Source: CBDCEG01 sp965215775 (GTDB lineage: Bacteria > Pseudomonadota > Gammaproteobacteria > Cardiobacteriales > Ostreibacteriaceae). Taken from it: a stretch of 64,000 bases of DNA. The stretch lies in contig CBDCEG010000027.1 in assembly GCA_965215775.1 (NCBI GenBank), forward strand, positions 1-64,000, written 5' to 3'. Within the stretch, counting starts at the first letter, position 1. The number at the start of each line of letters is the position of its first letter. A program made the position numbers and the translations under genes. Under the pieces are notes generated by a model. The model worked only from the letters and a program-made list of their open reading frames with translations, made no database searches and was not told the origin of the DNA. Below are positions 44,501 through 53,392 of the stretch, in pieces.

Positions 44501-44974
44501 TTATTTTCCCCGTTCTTTATTTTCACGCTCTTCTTTTAGCTTTCTTGCATAAGTTACTGCTCTACCTATAGGGATTTTATCGGCTTCTGATTTTTTAAAC
44601 CATGTCTGATCACAAAAAATCTCTCCTCTATTCTTACCAATATCTTCTACATAAAGACTCATCTCACACATTTCATTTTTATATATCTCAGATTTTCCTC
44701 GGTAATAAATAATAGGGTCATTTTCATATTCCACTATAATACTCTTCATCCTTAAGTTCTTAATACAGTCTTTATTCCCTATAACTTCATTGGTTTTATT
44801 TCTGTAGCAACTTCGACCTGCATAACCTTCATCTATAAGTTTTTTTCCAAATTTTTCTATTTTTCTTACTTTTTCATAGGTATAACTATGTCTATACTCT
44901 AAAAGATCATCGTAGAGATGGCTTAACACATAAAGTGTTACCAACATAATAAGTATTTTTTTAAAGTATTTCAT
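44501..44974 (-). CDS. Secreted or membrane-anchored protein, tandem copy 1
   Basis: 157 residues, the paralogue of the gene at 43991. The duplicated unit is 510 bases and includes the leader with the sequence CTTTGGAATTTATAAAGGAG and the whole gene. The same four-cysteine pattern and signal anchor are present. Because the copies differ at only a few residues the duplication is recent. Function unknown. Confidence 0.6.
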   Translation of the reverse strand: MKYFKKILIMLVTLYVLSHLYDDLLEYRHSYTYEKVRKIEKFGKKLIDEGYAGRSCYRNKTNEVIGNKDCIKNLRMKSIIVEYENDPIIYYRGKSEIYKNEMCEMSLYVEDIGKNRGEIFCDQTWFKKSEADKIPIGRAVTYARKLKEERENKERGK

Positions 44975-45148
44975 CTACTCTCCTTTATAAATTCCAAAGA
45001 TATAAAAATGGTAATCTTTGGTATAATTAACAGGTGTTTGAGCATATACTTCTTCATCTTCTAAGATACTTTTTTGTTTTAGTTTAATATTTTGTTTGTT
45101 TTCTAATAAATTCTTAAAGTCATTGAGTACACACTTAAGTAAAATCAT
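44975..45148 (-). CDS. Short reading frame overlapping the end of ccmA
   Basis: 57 codons starting at an ATG inside the last codons of ccmA (overlap of 14 bases) and ending GIYKGE-TAG directly before the next ATG. It reads MILLKCVLNDFKNLLE, then KQNIKLKQKSILEDEE, then VNYTKDYHFYIFGIYKG. The end is shared with the remnant at 43922-43990. A ccmB gene would be expected to start here, but the frame has no membrane helices. It is either a gene fragment fused to what was once the ccmB start, or a truncated accessory gene. Confidence 0.35.
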   Translation of the reverse strand: MILLKCVLNDFKNLLENKQNIKLKQKSILEDEEVYAQTPVNYTKDYHFYIFGIYKGE

Positions 45149-45791
45149 TTAAATTTACTATTTTTATATTTTGTTTTAGTTGCAGTGGTTGATGGGAAGT
45201 GAATATAATTGCACCATTATTACTTAAATGTTTACCAATATATTTTTGTAAGATATCAATAGCTTCAATATCTAAAGCAGTCAGTGGTTCATCTAAAATC
45301 CAAAGTTTTTTACTAAGTCCACAAACCCATAATCGTGCAAGCATAACTCTTCTTTTTTGTCCTGCTGATAGTTTTCCTGATAGCTGATTTTTAAATTTCA
45401 AGAGTCCAACTTGCTCTAATGCAAACTCTAATTTACTTATATTTATTTCAACATTATCAAATATTTGTGAGTTAAGTCTTAGGTTTTCAATTACAGTCAA
45501 ATTACTTTTAATTGAAGTTTGATGACCTAAATAAATAAAATCATCAAAATCATCAGCTTCTAACTGCTTTGTTTTTTTTCCAAATAATAAAAAACTGCCT
45601 GTTGTTGGTTTTAATTGAGTTGTTATAACTTTGAATAAACTTGTTTTTCCAGAGCCATTTCTTCCTTTTAAGTGAATTGCTTCAGATGAATTAAGTTGGA
45701 AGTTTAAGTTTTTGAATAATAATCTATAACCACGAATAAGAGATAATTTATCAATCTTTATTATATTTTTATCTATTTTTTTATCAGTCAT
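45135..45791 (-). CDS. ccmA: Cytochrome c maturation ATP-binding protein CcmA
   Basis: 218 residues. Walker A is GRNGSGKTSLFK, the signature is LSAGQKRRVMLARLW, Walker B LWILDEPLTALD, and the switch His is in FTSHQPLQ. CcmA drives release of haem-loaded CcmE from the CcmC-CcmE complex and needs the membrane partner CcmB. Here it lies at the end of the ccm operon after ccmI, and no ccmB follows; the accessory island starts at its stop codon. Confidence 0.93.
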   Translation of the reverse strand: MTDKKIDKNIIKIDKLSLIRGYRLLFKNLNFQLNSSEAIHLKGRNGSGKTSLFKVITTQLKPTTGSFLLFGKKTKQLEADDFDDFIYLGHQTSIKSNLTVIENLRLNSQIFDNVEINISKLEFALEQVGLLKFKNQLSGKLSAGQKRRVMLARLWVCGLSKKLWILDEPLTALDIEAIDILQKYIGKHLSNNGAIIFTSHQPLQLKQNIKIVNLNDFT

Positions 45792-45836
45792 AATTTATTT
45801 TATGTTTTTATTATCTTTTAATTTATATCTTATTTT

Positions 45837-47183
45837 TCACTTCTTTATTTTTTTATTATTTTTAGTTGCTGTGTTTATTTCCTTTTCTATTTTTAGTAAT
45901 AAATTATTAATAATTTCATTATTAGCAGAAAGTTTTTTAAGTTTTCCTAAGAAAAATTTAGCAGCTTCATAGTTTCCAGAAGTATAAGAGTAATTACCTA
46001 ATAGCCAAAGGGCAGCCATATGATCAGGATTCTCTTTTAGAGTTATTTTCAAAGCATTTATTGAGGCTTTATCTAATTTTCTAAAACGCATTAAATTAGT
46101 TTGTGCGAATAAAAAATTAAGTTCAGGATGATTTTTATTAACTTGTAAACCAAGCTTCACACTATCTTGAGCTAAATCTAAAGCCTCCAAAGTCTCCATT
46201 TTCATTTGACAAAAGGCAAGGCTTGACCAAGCTTCTGCATCTTTAGTATATTTTTCTAAAACTAGCTGCTGTAAAGAAAAACAATAATATTTCAAGTGTT
46301 TTTTATCTGTCAAAAACTCTTTGAATGCAAATCTATTCAAAATTCCATCTTCTATTTTTAGTTTATTCTCTACCTTAAACTTTGAAAATTCTAAAGGCTT
46401 ATTTAGGTTTTTTAAGAAAAATTCTGCTGCTACATAATTCCCAGAATAGTTACCTAATAACCAAAGTGCTTCAATATGTTTAGGGTCTTTTTTTAGAGTT
46501 ATTTTCAAAGCATTTTTAGATGCTTTATCTAATTTTCTAAAGCGCATTAAATTAGTTTGTGCGAATAAATAATTAAGTTCAGGATGGTTTTTATCAACTT
46601 GTAAACCAAGTCTTATAGTATCTTGAGTTAAAATTAAAGTTCCCATATTCATTTGACAAAAAGCAAGGTTTGCCAAAGCTTCAGAATTTTTTGTATGTTT
46701 TGCCAAAACTAACTGTTGCAAAGAAAAACAATAGTATCTTAATTCTTTTTCATCTTTAGAAAACTCTTTGAATACAAACTTGTTTGAAATTCCTTCTTCT
46801 ATTTTTAATCTATTTGCATCTTTAAACCTTAAGAATTCTAAAGATTTATTATTTCCACTATGAACTGTATAAAATGCTCCTGCAATAGCTATAAAAATAA
46901 GACAAATAGGAATATAAATTATGCTTTCCTTGTAAGAAAAAAACTTTTTATCAATTGATAAAAAAGATAAAACACTTTTTCTTTCAAGCTCTATTTTTAG
47001 ATTTTCATAAGTTTTTTTATCAATTCTATATGTATTTTTTCTATGCTCTAAAATAGACAACTCTTCTTTATAAACTTTGATTGCATAAGCTTTCTCATCA
47101 AAGTTAATTGTTTTTTTTCTAACAGGAAGTAAAAGAATAAGAAAAACAATAATTGATAAAATTATAATTATTAATAAAGACAT
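45837..47183 (-). CDS. ccmI: Cytochrome c maturation protein CcmI with an internal duplication
   Basis: 448 residues. Two membrane helices (about 2-19 and 90-108) enclose the short cytoplasmic loop typical of CcmI. The periplasmic TPR region is duplicated: residues about 120-270 and 272-424 repeat the series LKIEEGISNKFVFKEF, YYCFSLQQLVL, LAFCQM, LGLQVxKNHPELN, FAQTNLMRFRKLDKAS and NALKITLK. The repeat is also visible in the DNA with a 456-base offset. CcmI holds apocytochromes for the CcmFH haem lyase. The gene lies 9 bases after ccmH. Confidence 0.85.
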   Translation of the reverse strand: MSLLIIIILSIIVFLILLLPVRKKTINFDEKAYAIKVYKEELSILEHRKNTYRIDKKTYENLKIELERKSVLSFLSIDKKFFSYKESIIYIPICLIFIAIAGAFYTVHSGNNKSLEFLRFKDANRLKIEEGISNKFVFKEFSKDEKELRYYCFSLQQLVLAKHTKNSEALANLAFCQMNMGTLILTQDTIRLGLQVDKNHPELNYLFAQTNLMRFRKLDKASKNALKITLKKDPKHIEALWLLGNYSGNYVAAEFFLKNLNKPLEFSKFKVENKLKIEDGILNRFAFKEFLTDKKHLKYYCFSLQQLVLEKYTKDAEAWSSLAFCQMKMETLEALDLAQDSVKLGLQVNKNHPELNFLFAQTNLMRFRKLDKASINALKITLKENPDHMAALWLLGNYSYTSGNYEAAKFFLGKLKKLSANNEIINNLLLKIEKEINTATKNNKKIKK

Positions 47184-47192
47184 CTCAAACCT

Positions 47193-47651
47193 CTATTTAG
47201 TTTTATTATTTTCATAATCATCAATCAAATCCTGCATAGTTGGTAAGTTTTCAAAGTTAGTGTCAATTTTACTTTTCTTTGATTTTAGAATGAAAAATAA
47301 AGTAATTAATGACAACATTAAAATAATAAATGGTAAAACCCAAACCCAAAAAGTAGCACCTTTGAAGCTAGGTTTATAAGTTACAAAATCTCCATAACTT
47401 CTTTTTAGAAAATTTGTAATTTCCTTTTTTGATTTTCCAGACTTTATTGATTTATATATATAATTCTTAATATCTGTTGCAAGTGGGGCATTAGAGTCTG
47501 CTAAATTATTATTTTGACATTTTGGGCATCTTAACTCTGTGATTAATTTTTTAAAATTTGCTTCTTTAGTATTATCATCAAATGAATATACATTCAAATT
47601 AGCCTCTAAGTTAAAAAATAAAAAATAAAAAATTATTAATATTTTCTTCAT
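47193..47651 (-). CDS. ccmH: Cytochrome c maturation protein CcmH
   Basis: 152 residues. A signal peptide is followed by LRCPKCQNNNLADSNAPLA, the LRCxxCQ redox motif of the family, then a helical bundle and a C-terminal membrane helix (about 105-127). It reduces the apocytochrome haem-binding cysteines with CcmG. Its start overlaps the ccmG stop by 4 bases. Confidence 0.95.
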   Translation of the reverse strand: MKKILIIFYFLFFNLEANLNVYSFDDNTKEANFKKLITELRCPKCQNNNLADSNAPLATDIKNYIYKSIKSGKSKKEITNFLKRSYGDFVTYKPSFKGATFWVWVLPFIILMLSLITLFFILKSKKSKIDTNFENLPTMQDLIDDYENNKTK

Positions 47652-48181
47652 TTTATTGCCTTTATTTTAGAAACAAACTCTTTTTCCCATATTTTTTTAT
47701 CCAAACGCCCAACAAACCTATGAAGAATTGTTCCATCAGCTTTTATTAAAAAAGTTTCTGGAGCACCATAAACTCCCATTCCAATTGCAAGCAAGCTATT
47801 ATTATCTACTATAATTTCCTTAAATGGATTCCCGCCTTTATTTATAAATGAAAGCCCATCATCTTTACTATCTTTCCAGTTTACACCATAAATAGTTTCA
47901 GTCTTGGATAACTCTAAAAGGTAAGGATGTTCTTCATAACAAGAGTCACACCAGCTTCCCCAAAAGTTTACTAAATAATAAGGTTTCTTAGAGGTTAGGT
48001 CTTTATTGGTTATTAGTTTATCTGAAGTTAGGCTTGGTAAACTAAATTCAGTAATCTTTTTCCCTTTTGTAATCAACTGTAATTCCTGAGAGTTATTACT
48101 TAATCCTTTGGTGAATAAAATAATAATAGAAATAAAAATAACTACAATTAAGCTTGATAAGAAAACTAATTTTTTATTCAT
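47648..48181 (-). CDS. ccmG: Thiol:disulphide interchange protein CcmG (DsbE)
   Basis: 177 residues. An N-terminal membrane anchor is followed by a thioredoxin fold with the active site NFWGSWCDSCYEEHP; the CDSC version of WCxxC differs from the usual CPTC/CPPC but keeps both cysteines. GVYGAPETFLI carries the cis-proline region. It passes reducing power to CcmH and apocytochrome. Overlaps with ccmF and ccmH at both ends show tight operon coupling. Confidence 0.93.
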   Translation of the reverse strand: MNKKLVFLSSLIVVIFISIIILFTKGLSNNSQELQLITKGKKITEFSLPSLTSDKLITNKDLTSKKPYYLVNFWGSWCDSCYEEHPYLLELSKTETIYGVNWKDSKDDGLSFINKGGNPFKEIIVDNNSLLAIGMGVYGAPETFLIKADGTILHRFVGRLDKKIWEKEFVSKIKAIK

Positions 48182-50148
48182 AATAATTTATTTTTTAACC
48201 TTTTCATTGAATATCGTTTATCAAAAATAACAAATAATGCAGCCAATGCCATAATTAATCCACCTAGCCAAATCCAGCGTATAAATGGTTTTATTTGGAA
48301 CTTAACTTCCCAAGCATCCTTTGATAGTTCATTTCCCAAATTAACATATATATCTTTAGATAAACTGGAAATTAATGCAGCTTCAGACATAGGCATACCT
48401 CTGACTTTATATTTTCTATTTTCAGAAAAAATAGATTTTGTATAATCTCCATTCTTTGCAATGAACCCAACTTTGGTTGCATTATAAACTTTGTTCTTTG
48501 ATTTTTCTATGCTTTTCATCTCAAAACTCCAATCTCTCAAGTGGATAATATCTCCTTTTTTAACATATCCGTCTAAAGAAATAGAATAGGTTGAAGTTAT
48601 AACAATCCCCAAGCAACTGATTAAAAAACCAAAATGTCCAAAAAACATAGCTAAATAATTCTTAGATGGTATTTTGTTTTTTGCTATCATTATTTTTTTG
48701 TAAATATCTATAAGCGTTACAATCATTGAAGTTATAACTATTGTGCTAAGAAAGAAAGCTAATTTATTGAAACTCCCATAAGAGTTATTTATGAAATAAC
48801 TTAGCACCAAAGCTAAAGCAAGTGATATTAATATAGGCTTTATTAGATTAGAAAACCTTCCATTTTTCCAATTCAAAAATGGTGCAAATGATAAAAATAC
48901 TACAATAACAATAAATACAGGAAGCATCATGAGGTTGAAGTAGGGCGCTCCAACTGATATTTTCTTTAAATTTAAAACATCAAATAATAGCGGTGAAAGT
49001 GTTCCAATAAAAACAATTAAACAAGCTAATGAAAGGATTAGATTATTACTAAGTAAGCCAGTTTCTTTTGAAATTAAGTTGAACTTTCCAGTAGATTTAA
49101 GTTTATGAACTCTAAAAATAAGAATTAAATAAGCACTGCCTGAAATTAATGCAATTAAAGCTAAAATAAAAGCACCACGAGTTGGATCACTAGCAAAAGC
49201 ATGTACAGAAGTTAAAACTCCTGAACGAACTAAAAATGTGCCAATAAGAGATAAGGAAAAAGTAGTTATAGCAAGAAAAGCAGTCCAAATTTTAAATACA
49301 TCTCTTTTTTCAGTAGAAGCTAAAGAATGAAGTAGGGCGGTTCCTGCAATCCAAGGCATTAATGAAGCATTCTCAACAGGATCCCAAAACCACCAGCCTC
49401 CCCAACCAAGTTCATAATAAGCCCACCAACTTCCAAGAACAATTCCTAAAGTTAAAAAAGACCAAGCTGAAATAACCCAAGGACGACACCATCTAGCCCA
49501 AACTGTATCAAGCCTTCCTTCTAAAAGAGCGGCAACAATAAATGCAAAAGAAACAGCAAATCCAACATACCCCATATATAAAAGCGGTGGATGGAAAATC
49601 AATCCTACATCTTGTAATAAAGGACTTAAGTCTCTTCCAATTATAGGAAAACCATAGGATACTTCTTTAGGAGAAGCACTGTCAAATGGAAATAATCTAT
49701 CAAATGGACTTGATGTAAATAAAATAAAAGCAAAAAAACCAAGTGAAATAACTCCTAAAACTCCAAAAACTTTAGCTTTGAAACTAGGAGGTAAGTGCTT
49801 TGATTTTATTGCAACTAAATAACCCCAAAAAGATAAAATCCAACCCCAAAGTAAAAGTGAGCCTTCATGTCCAGCCCAAGCTGCTGATATTTTGAAATAC
49901 CAAGGTAAATGTGCATTTGAATTAGCTAAGATATATTTAACACTAAAATCATTATTTAAGAACCCTAAAGCTAAAACAATATAAGAAATAGTCATTAAAT
50001 AAAAAGTTACTTTTGCAGTTCTAACTGATAAATTAATTGCCGTTAAATCTTTGAGAGTGCTTCCTAATATAGAAAATATTATTTGAATAAAGGCACAAGC
50101 AAGTGATAAAACTAAAGCATAATAACCAATTTCAATACTTATTTGCAT
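48178..50148 (-). CDS. ccmF: Cytochrome c haem lyase subunit CcmF
   Basis: 656 residues with about 14-15 membrane helices. The WWD haem-handling motif reads GGWWFWDPVENASLMPW, preceded by AAWAGHEGSLLLWGW with one of the conserved histidines. CcmF with CcmH and CcmI attaches haem to apocytochrome c in the periplasm. It lies 2 bases after ccmE and overlaps ccmG by 4 bases. Length is normal. Confidence 0.97.
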   Translation of the reverse strand: MQISIEIGYYALVLSLACAFIQIIFSILGSTLKDLTAINLSVRTAKVTFYLMTISYIVLALGFLNNDFSVKYILANSNAHLPWYFKISAAWAGHEGSLLLWGWILSFWGYLVAIKSKHLPPSFKAKVFGVLGVISLGFFAFILFTSSPFDRLFPFDSASPKEVSYGFPIIGRDLSPLLQDVGLIFHPPLLYMGYVGFAVSFAFIVAALLEGRLDTVWARWCRPWVISAWSFLTLGIVLGSWWAYYELGWGGWWFWDPVENASLMPWIAGTALLHSLASTEKRDVFKIWTAFLAITTFSLSLIGTFLVRSGVLTSVHAFASDPTRGAFILALIALISGSAYLILIFRVHKLKSTGKFNLISKETGLLSNNLILSLACLIVFIGTLSPLLFDVLNLKKISVGAPYFNLMMLPVFIVIVVFLSFAPFLNWKNGRFSNLIKPILISLALALVLSYFINNSYGSFNKLAFFLSTIVITSMIVTLIDIYKKIMIAKNKIPSKNYLAMFFGHFGFLISCLGIVITSTYSISLDGYVKKGDIIHLRDWSFEMKSIEKSKNKVYNATKVGFIAKNGDYTKSIFSENRKYKVRGMPMSEAALISSLSKDIYVNLGNELSKDAWEVKFQIKPFIRWIWLGGLIMALAALFVIFDKRYSMKRLKNKLL

Positions 50149-50150
50149 AA

Positions 50151-50600
50151 TTATTTTTTTGTTTTGTTAATCTTCATTCCTGAATTTTCAAGCTGTTTTT
50201 GCACCTCTGAAGGCATATAGTTTTCATCGTGTTTGGCTAGTATTTCAGTTGCTACAAACTTATCTTTAGTTACTAACTTACCTGTTGCCATAACACCTTG
50301 ACCTTCTTTAAAAAGACTAGGTAACATACCTTTATAACTAACTGATAAATTTTGCTTAAAATCAGTTACAATAAAATTAACGTTAAGAGTTTTCCCTTTT
50401 CTATTTAAACTATTTTTTGCAATCATTCCACCAATTCTAATTTGTTTATTTAACGGTGCCTTTCCACTTTTTATGTCTTTTATCTCATAAAAGTGATTCA
50501 TATTGCTTCCCATAGCAACAAACACCAAACTGGCTGCTCCAGCTGCTCCAGCTAAAATAAATAGAACTATTAAAAGTCTTAATTTTCTTTTTGATTTCAT
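50151..50600 (-). CDS. ccmE: Haem chaperone CcmE
   Basis: 149 residues. An N-terminal anchor helix (about 6-29) precedes an OB-fold, with IRIGGMIAKNSL and the haem-binding histidine and tyrosine in LAKHDENYMP (HxxxY). It carries haem covalently from CcmC to CcmF. It is one base after ccmD. Confidence 0.95.
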   Translation of the reverse strand: MKSKRKLRLLIVLFILAGAAGAASLVFVAMGSNMNHFYEIKDIKSGKAPLNKQIRIGGMIAKNSLNRKGKTLNVNFIVTDFKQNLSVSYKGMLPSLFKEGQGVMATGKLVTKDKFVATEILAKHDENYMPSEVQKQLENSGMKINKTKK

Positions 50601-50601
50601 T

Positions 50602-50790
50602 TTAGTTTTCCTTTATTGATGTTTCTTGTGTGAGTTCTTGATTTAATTTAATTGCCTTTTTTAGTTTCATTCGGCTATAAAAATAAAGACCTAATAAAAT
50701 TAATATCGTAGCGCCAAAACTGACAGCCACAAAAGGTATGTGATTTAATTTTTCTGTAAGTTCAATAGTTTGAGGTATTGTTTTTTCCAT
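50602..50790 (-). CDS. ccmD: Haem exporter protein CcmD
   Basis: 62 residues with one membrane helix (about 19-40) followed by a basic RMKLKKAIKLNQEL, the usual form of CcmD, a small partner that helps release CcmE from CcmC. Identified by size, shape and its place between ccmC and ccmE. Confidence 0.85.
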   Translation of the reverse strand: MEKTIPQTIELTEKLNHIPFVAVSFGATILILLGLYFYSRMKLKKAIKLNQELTQETSIKEN

Positions 50791-50807
50791 TTTCTAACTT
50801 CCTTATT

Positions 50808-51587
50808 TTAATTGTTATGCAATTGCTTAAGATATAGTTTTTCGTTTCTTGCAGCTATTATTTTCGCTCTAGTTGCCGCAAAAGCAAAAGCAGCTGTAAA
50901 AAAACAAAAACCTAAAGTACAAATTAACAAAGGACTAATCATACTCCCATCAATTGACGGTTTAGAAGCTTTTACTATCGTAGCTCCTTGATGAAGAGAG
51001 TTCCACCAAATAACACTAAAGTGAATAATAGGAATATTTATAACCCCAACAATAAGTAAAATCGAACCTATTTTGTTAGAAAGTTCTTCTTGTTCAATAG
51101 CCGATACCAAAGCAATATAACCAAAGTATAAGAAAAATAAAATTAATTCAGAGGTTAATCTAGCGTCCCAAGTCCAGTAAGTCCCCCAAGTTGGTCTTCC
51201 CCAAATAGCTCCTGTAAGTAAAGCCAAAAAAGTAAAACTTATACCAAGAATAGCAATGCCACGGCAGAAATAAGCTGCAAGTTTTATGTGCCAAATAAAG
51301 TAAATGCCTCCTGCAAAAGCCATTGAAACATAAATTCCCATAGAAAGAATAGAAGTAGGAACATGCACATAAATTATTCTAAAAACCTCTCCTTGGACAG
51401 CATCTGCTGGAACTACAAACAACCCCCAGTAAATACCAACAGATATTAAAATAAGTGAAGTTAACCAAAGATAAGGGGTTATTTTTTGTGAAATTCTATC
51501 AAAGTGCTGTGGTGAAGAAAGCTTATGCCAATATTTAATAAAAATATTTTGCTCCTTATGTTTTATTGTTTTATCTAAGTCGCTCAT
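50808..51587 (-). CDS. ccmC: Haem delivery protein CcmC
   Basis: 259 residues with six membrane helices. The WWD motif is in WGRPTWGTYWTWDARLTSE, and haem-ligand histidines lie in RIIYVHVPTS and IHFSVIWWNSLHQG. CcmC loads haem onto CcmE. It is the first gene of the operon ccmC-D-E-F-G-H-I-A on the minus strand. Confidence 0.96.
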   Translation of the reverse strand: MSDLDKTIKHKEQNIFIKYWHKLSSPQHFDRISQKITPYLWLTSLILISVGIYWGLFVVPADAVQGEVFRIIYVHVPTSILSMGIYVSMAFAGGIYFIWHIKLAAYFCRGIAILGISFTFLALLTGAIWGRPTWGTYWTWDARLTSELILFFLYFGYIALVSAIEQEELSNKIGSILLIVGVINIPIIHFSVIWWNSLHQGATIVKASKPSIDGSMISPLLICTLGFCFFTAAFAFAATRAKIIAARNEKLYLKQLHNN

Positions 51588-51754
51588 TATTATTCACTTT
51601 TTAATTAATTAAGTTCTGTATTTAAACATACACAAACACAAATGCTTTAAATATTTTATTAGTTGTATTTTCATTCAATAAAATCACAAAATAAAAATTT
51701 CAATCTACAATATATATGTATTACTAAATCCTTTCTACTTATTATTTTTTTATA

Positions 51755-52537
51755 TTACTTACTTAAAAATATATCAAGACCAAAATATTTACGACTTATT
51801 TTTTGATATATTCCTTTAGCTCTTATTTTCTTTAAGCCTTCATTTAGCTTTGGTATTAAATCCTTAGATTTTTCAGAAACAACGGCAGCTATTCCATCAC
51901 CAAAAAGATCTGATGCATTAAATTTTGGTCCAATGAATTCAAATACCTTACCACCTTCTGTTTTTAAAAAGCCCTCTTGTAAGAAGTGTTCATCATTCAT
52001 TATAAAATCAACATCTCCGTTTTTTATAGCTTCAAAAAGTTCTTTTGAATTCTCATATTCAATAATATCAAGAACTCCTTCAAACTGATCTTTTACAAAG
52101 TCATCATGGGTAGTATTTTTTAAAACCCCTATATTCCTACCTAAAACAGCTTCTTTTGTTAGTTGAATGTTAAGTGTTTTTTTCTTTAATATCCTAGCAG
52201 GAGATGGCATATAAATATCAGTAAATAATAAGGCTTCTTGTCTTTTTTTAGTTTTACTAACTGAGCTAAAAGCAATATTAATAAAGTTTTTATCAACTTC
52301 AAAAAAGAGCATTTCCCAAGTTAGTATTTTCATATTACATTTTAAAGAAGCTTCTTTGCATATGGCTAAAATAAGCTCATGCTCAAACCCCTTTAAAACG
52401 CCATCTTCATCAACATAAGAAAATGGCTTCTTATCTCCTCTAATTCCAACTATAACTTTATTTTTTTGTGCATTTACAGTAGTCATTGATAATATAAATA
52501 TCATTAACACTACTATTTTTGTTAGTTTTTTTTTCAT
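51755..52537 (-). CDS. Periplasmic amino-acid-binding protein (SBP family 3), copy 2
   Basis: 260 residues. A Sec signal peptide (about 1-23, ending VNA) is followed by a family 3 solute-binding fold: VIVGIRGDKKPFSYVDEDGV, LKGFEHELILAIC and GDVDFIMNDEHFL. Such proteins bind polar amino acids or similar ligands for an ABC importer. No permease or ATPase gene is near. It is a paralogue of the gene immediately upstream. The ligand is unknown. Confidence 0.82.
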   Translation of the reverse strand: MKKKLTKIVVLMIFILSMTTVNAQKNKVIVGIRGDKKPFSYVDEDGVLKGFEHELILAICKEASLKCNMKILTWEMLFFEVDKNFINIAFSSVSKTKKRQEALLFTDIYMPSPARILKKKTLNIQLTKEAVLGRNIGVLKNTTHDDFVKDQFEGVLDIIEYENSKELFEAIKNGDVDFIMNDEHFLQEGFLKTEGGKVFEFIGPKFNASDLFGDGIAAVVSEKSKDLIPKLNEGLKKIRAKGIYQKISRKYFGLDIFLSK

Positions 52538-52566
52538 ATTTTGTATTTAGTGATTATTGTTTAGTT

Positions 52567-53358
52567 TTATTTATCAAATATTCCATTAGAAATATCTTTA
52601 TCAAAGTATTTTTTGCTTAATTTAAGATATGTTCCGTTTTTCCAAACTCTCTCTAAACCTTGATTCATCAAATTTTTGAGTTTTATTTTATTAGCATCAT
52701 CTTTATTATTTATTGCTATAACCATAGCTGCCCCCTCTCCAAAAGTCTCCCTTGAATTAAAGCTAGGGCCTACAAACTCAAACTGCTGTCCTTCAGGCGT
52801 TTTTAAAAAACCAAATTCAGCAAATAGCTCATCAAGGAAAATAAAGTCAACCTCACCGTTAACAAATGCTTTATATATCTCATCATAATTATTATATGTG
52901 AAAACATTAAATGCATTCTGGAACTGTGATTCAACAAAAGCAACATGTGAAGAGTTTTTTAATAAACCTATTTTTTTACCTTCAACATTTTTCATATTTA
53001 GTTTAATTATTAAGTTTTTATTTTTTATAAGCCTTGCTTTTTTGTAGAAATAGACTTCTGAAAATAGCATAGTTTCTTTTCTTTTCTCTGTTTTTACAAC
53101 CGAACTAAATATTAAGTCTATATTATCATTTTTCAATTCTTTAAATAACTCAGTCCACTTTAATTCTTTAATATTACATTTTCTTTCAATTTCTTCACAA
53201 ACTGCATTTAGCAAATCATACTCAAACCCTTTAAATACACCATTTTCTTTATATGAAAATGGGAATTTTGTTGAACGCATTCCTATCGTTAAGTCTTTTG
53301 CATTAGCTGTAAATACTGCAGCACTTAGTAAAACAAGTATTAACATTATTTTTTTCAT
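52567..53358 (-). CDS. Periplasmic amino-acid-binding protein (SBP family 3), copy 1
   Basis: 263 residues. A signal peptide ending ANA is followed by LTIGMRSTKFPFSYKENGVF, KGFEYDLLNAVCEEIERKC and GEVDFIFLDELFAEFG. The match to copy 2 runs the full length, showing an old tandem duplication 30 bases apart. No transport partners are encoded nearby, so it must use a distant permease or act as a sensor. It lies between parE and copy 2. Confidence 0.82.
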   Translation of the reverse strand: MKKIMLILVLLSAAVFTANAKDLTIGMRSTKFPFSYKENGVFKGFEYDLLNAVCEEIERKCNIKELKWTELFKELKNDNIDLIFSSVVKTEKRKETMLFSEVYFYKKARLIKNKNLIIKLNMKNVEGKKIGLLKNSSHVAFVESQFQNAFNVFTYNNYDEIYKAFVNGEVDFIFLDELFAEFGFLKTPEGQQFEFVGPSFNSRETFGEGAAMVIAINNKDDANKIKLKNLMNQGLERVWKNGTYLKLSKKYFDKDISNGIFDK

Positions 53359-53392
53359 TTTCTATTCCTTATATAAAATTTACTTTATTAGT

